Source: DATDRM01 sp035291705 (lineage in GTDB: Bacteria; Chloroflexota; Anaerolineae; Anaerolineales; UBA4823). From it: DNA of 8,483 bases. The stretch covers positions 1 to 8,483 of the forward strand of contig DATDRM010000072.1 of assembly GCA_035291705.1 (NCBI GenBank), written 5' to 3'. Position 1 is the stretch's first letter, and each line of letters begins with the position of its first letter. The position numbers and the translations under genes are program-made. Below the pieces are notes generated by a model. The model was given only the letters and a program-made list of their open reading frames with translations. It was not told the DNA's origin and ran no database searches. This document shows, in pieces, positions 6,327 to 8,483 of the stretch.

Positions 6327-7580
6327 CTAATGGATCTCCCAATCGGCAGTGCGGGAAATGCTCCTCATCTTTCCTTGATCGACTAACTTTCCGTGGCTGA
6401 TGACAGATACTGGCGCGGCGTGCTGGCGCAACGCCTCCAACACACTCGGCGCGTCGAGCACCACAAGGTTAGCGGGAGCACCGACGCGCAATGCCAGGTC
6501 TTTTAAGCCCATAGCCCGGGCGGCCTGCACCGTGATCATATCATATAGTATATCCATCTCGACCGAAGTAGTCATCCAGAGCAAGTGGGATGCCAGGAAA
6601 GCCACCTCCAGCATATTGTTCCGGCCGAAGGGATAGTAAGCATCAGAGATATCATCTTGGCCCAGGCAGACCAATACACCTTCCTCCAGCAGCTCCTTGA
6701 CGCGAGCGTGCAAGGGCCCCGTATGCGGGTCGCTCACTACGCCCATCTCCGCTTTTTTTAATAGCGCAGCCACCTTCTGGAAGTAGGGTTTGGGATAAAG
6801 CGCCATAGCCCGGGCATGGTGTGCCAGAGCGCGACCCTGCCAGCCTCGACGGATGGACTCAACAGCCATTGATTCCAGAGACCGCAGTCCAGCATCGCCG
6901 GCGTCGTCTACCAGCATGGACACATCTTTATCATATTCGACAGCGATATCGAATACTTCCTTGATATGTTCGGCAATATCCGCCTCGGTATACTCGATCC
7001 ACGGGATTCCGCCAACCACATCCGCGCCGAGCTCCATTGCCTGCCGGACGAATTCGGATGCACCTGGCTCGCGCAGGATCCCATCCTGGGCAAAAGCCAC
7101 AACCTGGATCTCTACGATGCCGGCAAACTCCTGGCGAGCCCGGAGCAGGGCTTTCACCCCTTCAAGGCGGGCCTTGTTATCCACGTCGGCAAAGGCGCGC
7201 AGATGCGTGCAGCCATATAAGGCAGCCTGAGCTACCGCACGGCGGACGTTCTTAATGATCCAGGATTCATCGTACTTCGCTTTCACCCGCGCGGCCAGCT
7301 CAATCGCTGTCATGGCTTTGCCCATCTCTGAACCATGATAATCCCGCAGGGCTTCCTCATCCATCATTTGCAGGGTATACACCTTGCACAAATGGAGATG
7401 GGGATTGACAAAGGATTCAGTGACAAGGTTCCCCTGGGCGTTAATTTCGATCTCTGCCTGGTTGCCAACCTGCTCCGAGATCAGTACGATTTTCCCGGCA
7501 GCGATCCCGACTTCGAAGAGTTTATCCGGTTGGCCACGCAGCCGAGCCTGGCGGATCAGAATATCAAGTCGCTCTACCAT
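6327..7580 (-). CDS. Cytosine-deaminase-like amidohydrolase (metal site altered)
   Basis: This 417-residue protein belongs to the amidohydrolase superfamily, closest to the CodA/AtzC-type deaminases, which remove an amino group from pyrimidine or triazine-like rings using one metal ion. Its length is normal for the group. Visible family marks are PHLHL at 60-64 (metal His61 and His63), VAFAQDGI at 161-168 (Gln165 matches the CodA substrate Gln), GADVVGGIP at 185-193, AHH at 253-255 (His255) and GQDD at 307-310 (metal Asp309). Unusually, the segment that in CodA carries metal ligand His214 and catalytic Glu217 here reads MLVDD (222-226), giving Leu223 and Asp226. It may therefore have changed chemistry or substrate, or be inactive as a deaminase. 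The ATG at 7580 has a TGAGG ribosome binding site 7 nt upstream that overlaps the stop of the preceding gene. It sits between two Mo hydroxylase subunits, suggesting a shared heterocycle pathway. Confidence 0.88.
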   Translation of the reverse strand: MVERLDILIRQARLRGQPDKLFEVGIAAGKIVLISEQVGNQAEIEINAQGNLVTESFVNPHLHLCKVYTLQMMDEEALRDYHGSEMGKAMTAIELAARVKAKYDESWIIKNVRRAVAQAALYGCTHLRAFADVDNKARLEGVKALLRARQEFAGIVEIQVVAFAQDGILREPGASEFVRQAMELGADVVGGIPWIEYTEADIAEHIKEVFDIAVEYDKDVSMLVDDAGDAGLRSLESMAVESIRRGWQGRALAHHARAMALYPKPYFQKVAALLKKAEMGVVSDPHTGPLHARVKELLEEGVLVCLGQDDISDAYYPFGRNNMLEVAFLASHLLWMTTSVEMDILYDMITVQAARAMGLKDLALRVGAPANLVVLDAPSVLEALRQHAAPVSVISHGKLVDQGKMRSISRTADWEIH

Positions 7581-7589
7581 GGCTTGGCC

Positions 7590-8483
7590 TCACTCAACAA
7601 TCCCTCCATCCACCATCGCCAGGTACACTCTTTCGGAGCTGTAAGGCGGGCTTCCCGGCCGGACGCCCAGCGCGTCATAAATGGCGTTGGCGATGGCCGG
7701 AATCGTGGGCACCATAGCATGTTCACCGATGCCGCGCGCTCCCCACGGCCCATCATCTTGGGGAATTTCGACGATAATTGATTCGATCTTCGGCGGTACA
7801 TCGACGCAGGTGGCGATGCGATAGTCCACCAGGCTGGGATTGTGAAGCAAGCCCTGCTTGAGCTGGAGCTCCTCGAATAACGCCGTGCTGATCCCCTGGA
7901 TCAAGCCGCCTTCCATCTGCGCCCTGACCAACTCGGGATTAATAGCTTTGCCGACGTCGAAGGCAGCCACGGCACGCAGCACCTCCACTTTGCCGGTTTC
8001 CACATCCACTTCCACCTCGACGGCTTGCGCCCCCGTCGTGTAGTGCACGGCAGCCCGTTCACCCTGGCCGGTTTCTGGATCGAGACCAGTGACATAGGTG
8101 GGCATGAAGTTGCCGCGTCCAACGATCGGTCCGCCGATCCAACCTTTGCCATCCGGTTTAGGCAGGCCGTAGATCGCTATGTCCTTTAAGGGGATTGACT
8201 CCTCGGTTTTATACGAGATCACATTCCCATCGACAATATCCAGATCTTTAATATCTTCATTCCAGGCTTGAGCCACCAGGTGCAGGATCTGCTGGCGGGC
8301 ATCGCGCGCCGCGGCAGCGATAGCGTTGCCCATGCTCCAGGTGAGGCGGCTGGCGACGGTTTGCCACTCGTACGGGCTGTACTTGGTATCCACCGGAGAG
8401 GCCACTCGCACCCACGTGGCAGGCACACCCAGGGCACCTGCAGCCATCTGAGCGGCGACCGTGAATGTCCCCTGCCCGATCTC
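7590..8483 (-). CDS. Molybdenum hydroxylase (xanthine dehydrogenase family) large subunit, C-terminal part, 5' end off window
   Basis: This is the C-terminal 297 residues of a Mo-molybdopterin-binding subunit of the xanthine dehydrogenase/aldehyde oxidase family. These enzymes hydroxylate N-heterocycles or aldehydes in the cytoplasm and pass electrons to Fe-S and FAD partners. The reading frame is open to the window edge and starts inside the cofactor-binding motif EIGQGTFT. Near the end lies GARGIGEH, whose Glu (about residue 254 of the visible part) matches the catalytic Glu of the family. Aligned with the complete paralogue at 3961-6300, about 480 N-terminal residues are missing, so the substrate-pocket residues cannot be judged. 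The stop TGA lies 9 nt before the amidohydrolase start, and the downstream gene's ribosome binding site overlaps this stop, so the two are very probably co-transcribed and coupled. Family assignment is firm; substrate is unknown. Confidence 0.93.
   Translation of the reverse strand, partial: EIGQGTFTVAAQMAAGALGVPATWVRVASPVDTKYSPYEWQTVASRLTWSMGNAIAAAARDARQQILHLVAQAWNEDIKDLDIVDGNVISYKTEESIPLKDIAIYGLPKPDGKGWIGGPIVGRGNFMPTYVTGLDPETGQGERAAVHYTTGAQAVEVEVDVETGKVEVLRAVAAFDVGKAINPELVRAQMEGGLIQGISTALFEELQLKQGLLHNPSLVDYRIATCVDVPPKIESIIVEIPQDDGPWGARGIGEHAMVPTIPAIANAIYDALGVRPGSPPYSSERVYLAMVDGGIVE

Noticed and set aside
7581..7592. Possible frameshift splitting one fused Mo hydroxylase-amidohydrolase gene
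   Set aside because: Both proteins have natural ends and starts at the junction, with a TGA stop and a proper ribosome binding site overlapping it.

Overview
All supportable genes in this window lie on the minus strand and read right to left as one convergent-function cluster of seven genes, two of them cut by the window edges. In transcription order: the C-terminal part of a molybdenum hydroxylase (xanthine dehydrogenase-type) large subunit, a cytosine-deaminase-like amidohydrolase, a second complete molybdenum hydroxylase large subunit, a BMP/PnrA-type substrate-binding lipoprotein, a double-domain sugar/nucleoside-type ABC ATPase, a first inner-membrane permease, and the first codons of a second permease. 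I found no RNA genes, insertion sequences or CRISPR arrays, and no credible plus-strand gene.

Layout: 7590-8483 Mo hydroxylase (partial); 6327-7580 amidohydrolase; 3961-6300 Mo hydroxylase; a 105-nt spacer; 2830-3855 binding protein; a 106-nt spacer holding a 14-bp tandem repeat array and a perfect 14-bp-stem hairpin; 1212-2723 ATPase; 113-1228 permease 1 (GTG start, 17-nt overlap with the ATPase gene); 1-100 permease 2 (partial). The first three genes are tightly packed (gaps of 9 and 26 nt). The transporter genes after the binding protein are also tightly packed. The two longer spacers flank the binding-protein gene, which fits its need for a higher expression level than the rest.

Working model (inference): the BMP-type ABC importer brings in a nitrogen heterocycle, and the Mo hydroxylases and amidohydrolase oxidise and hydrolyse it inside the cell. 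Purines would be the default guess from the families. However, several residues that define purine or nucleoside handling are replaced: the xanthine-binding Glu and Arg positions in the complete Mo subunit, the ribose-contacting Asp in the binding protein, and a metal-ligand His plus the catalytic Glu position in the deaminase-like enzyme. The cluster may therefore handle a related but non-canonical substrate. The FAD and Fe-S partners that Mo hydroxylases need are not in the window.

Organism: a bacterium with moderately high GC. The lipoprotein signal peptide followed by a Pro/Thr-rich linker, and the gene style in general, remind me of Chloroflexota (for example Anaerolineae-like lineages). 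This is a low-confidence impression, not a demonstrated assignment.
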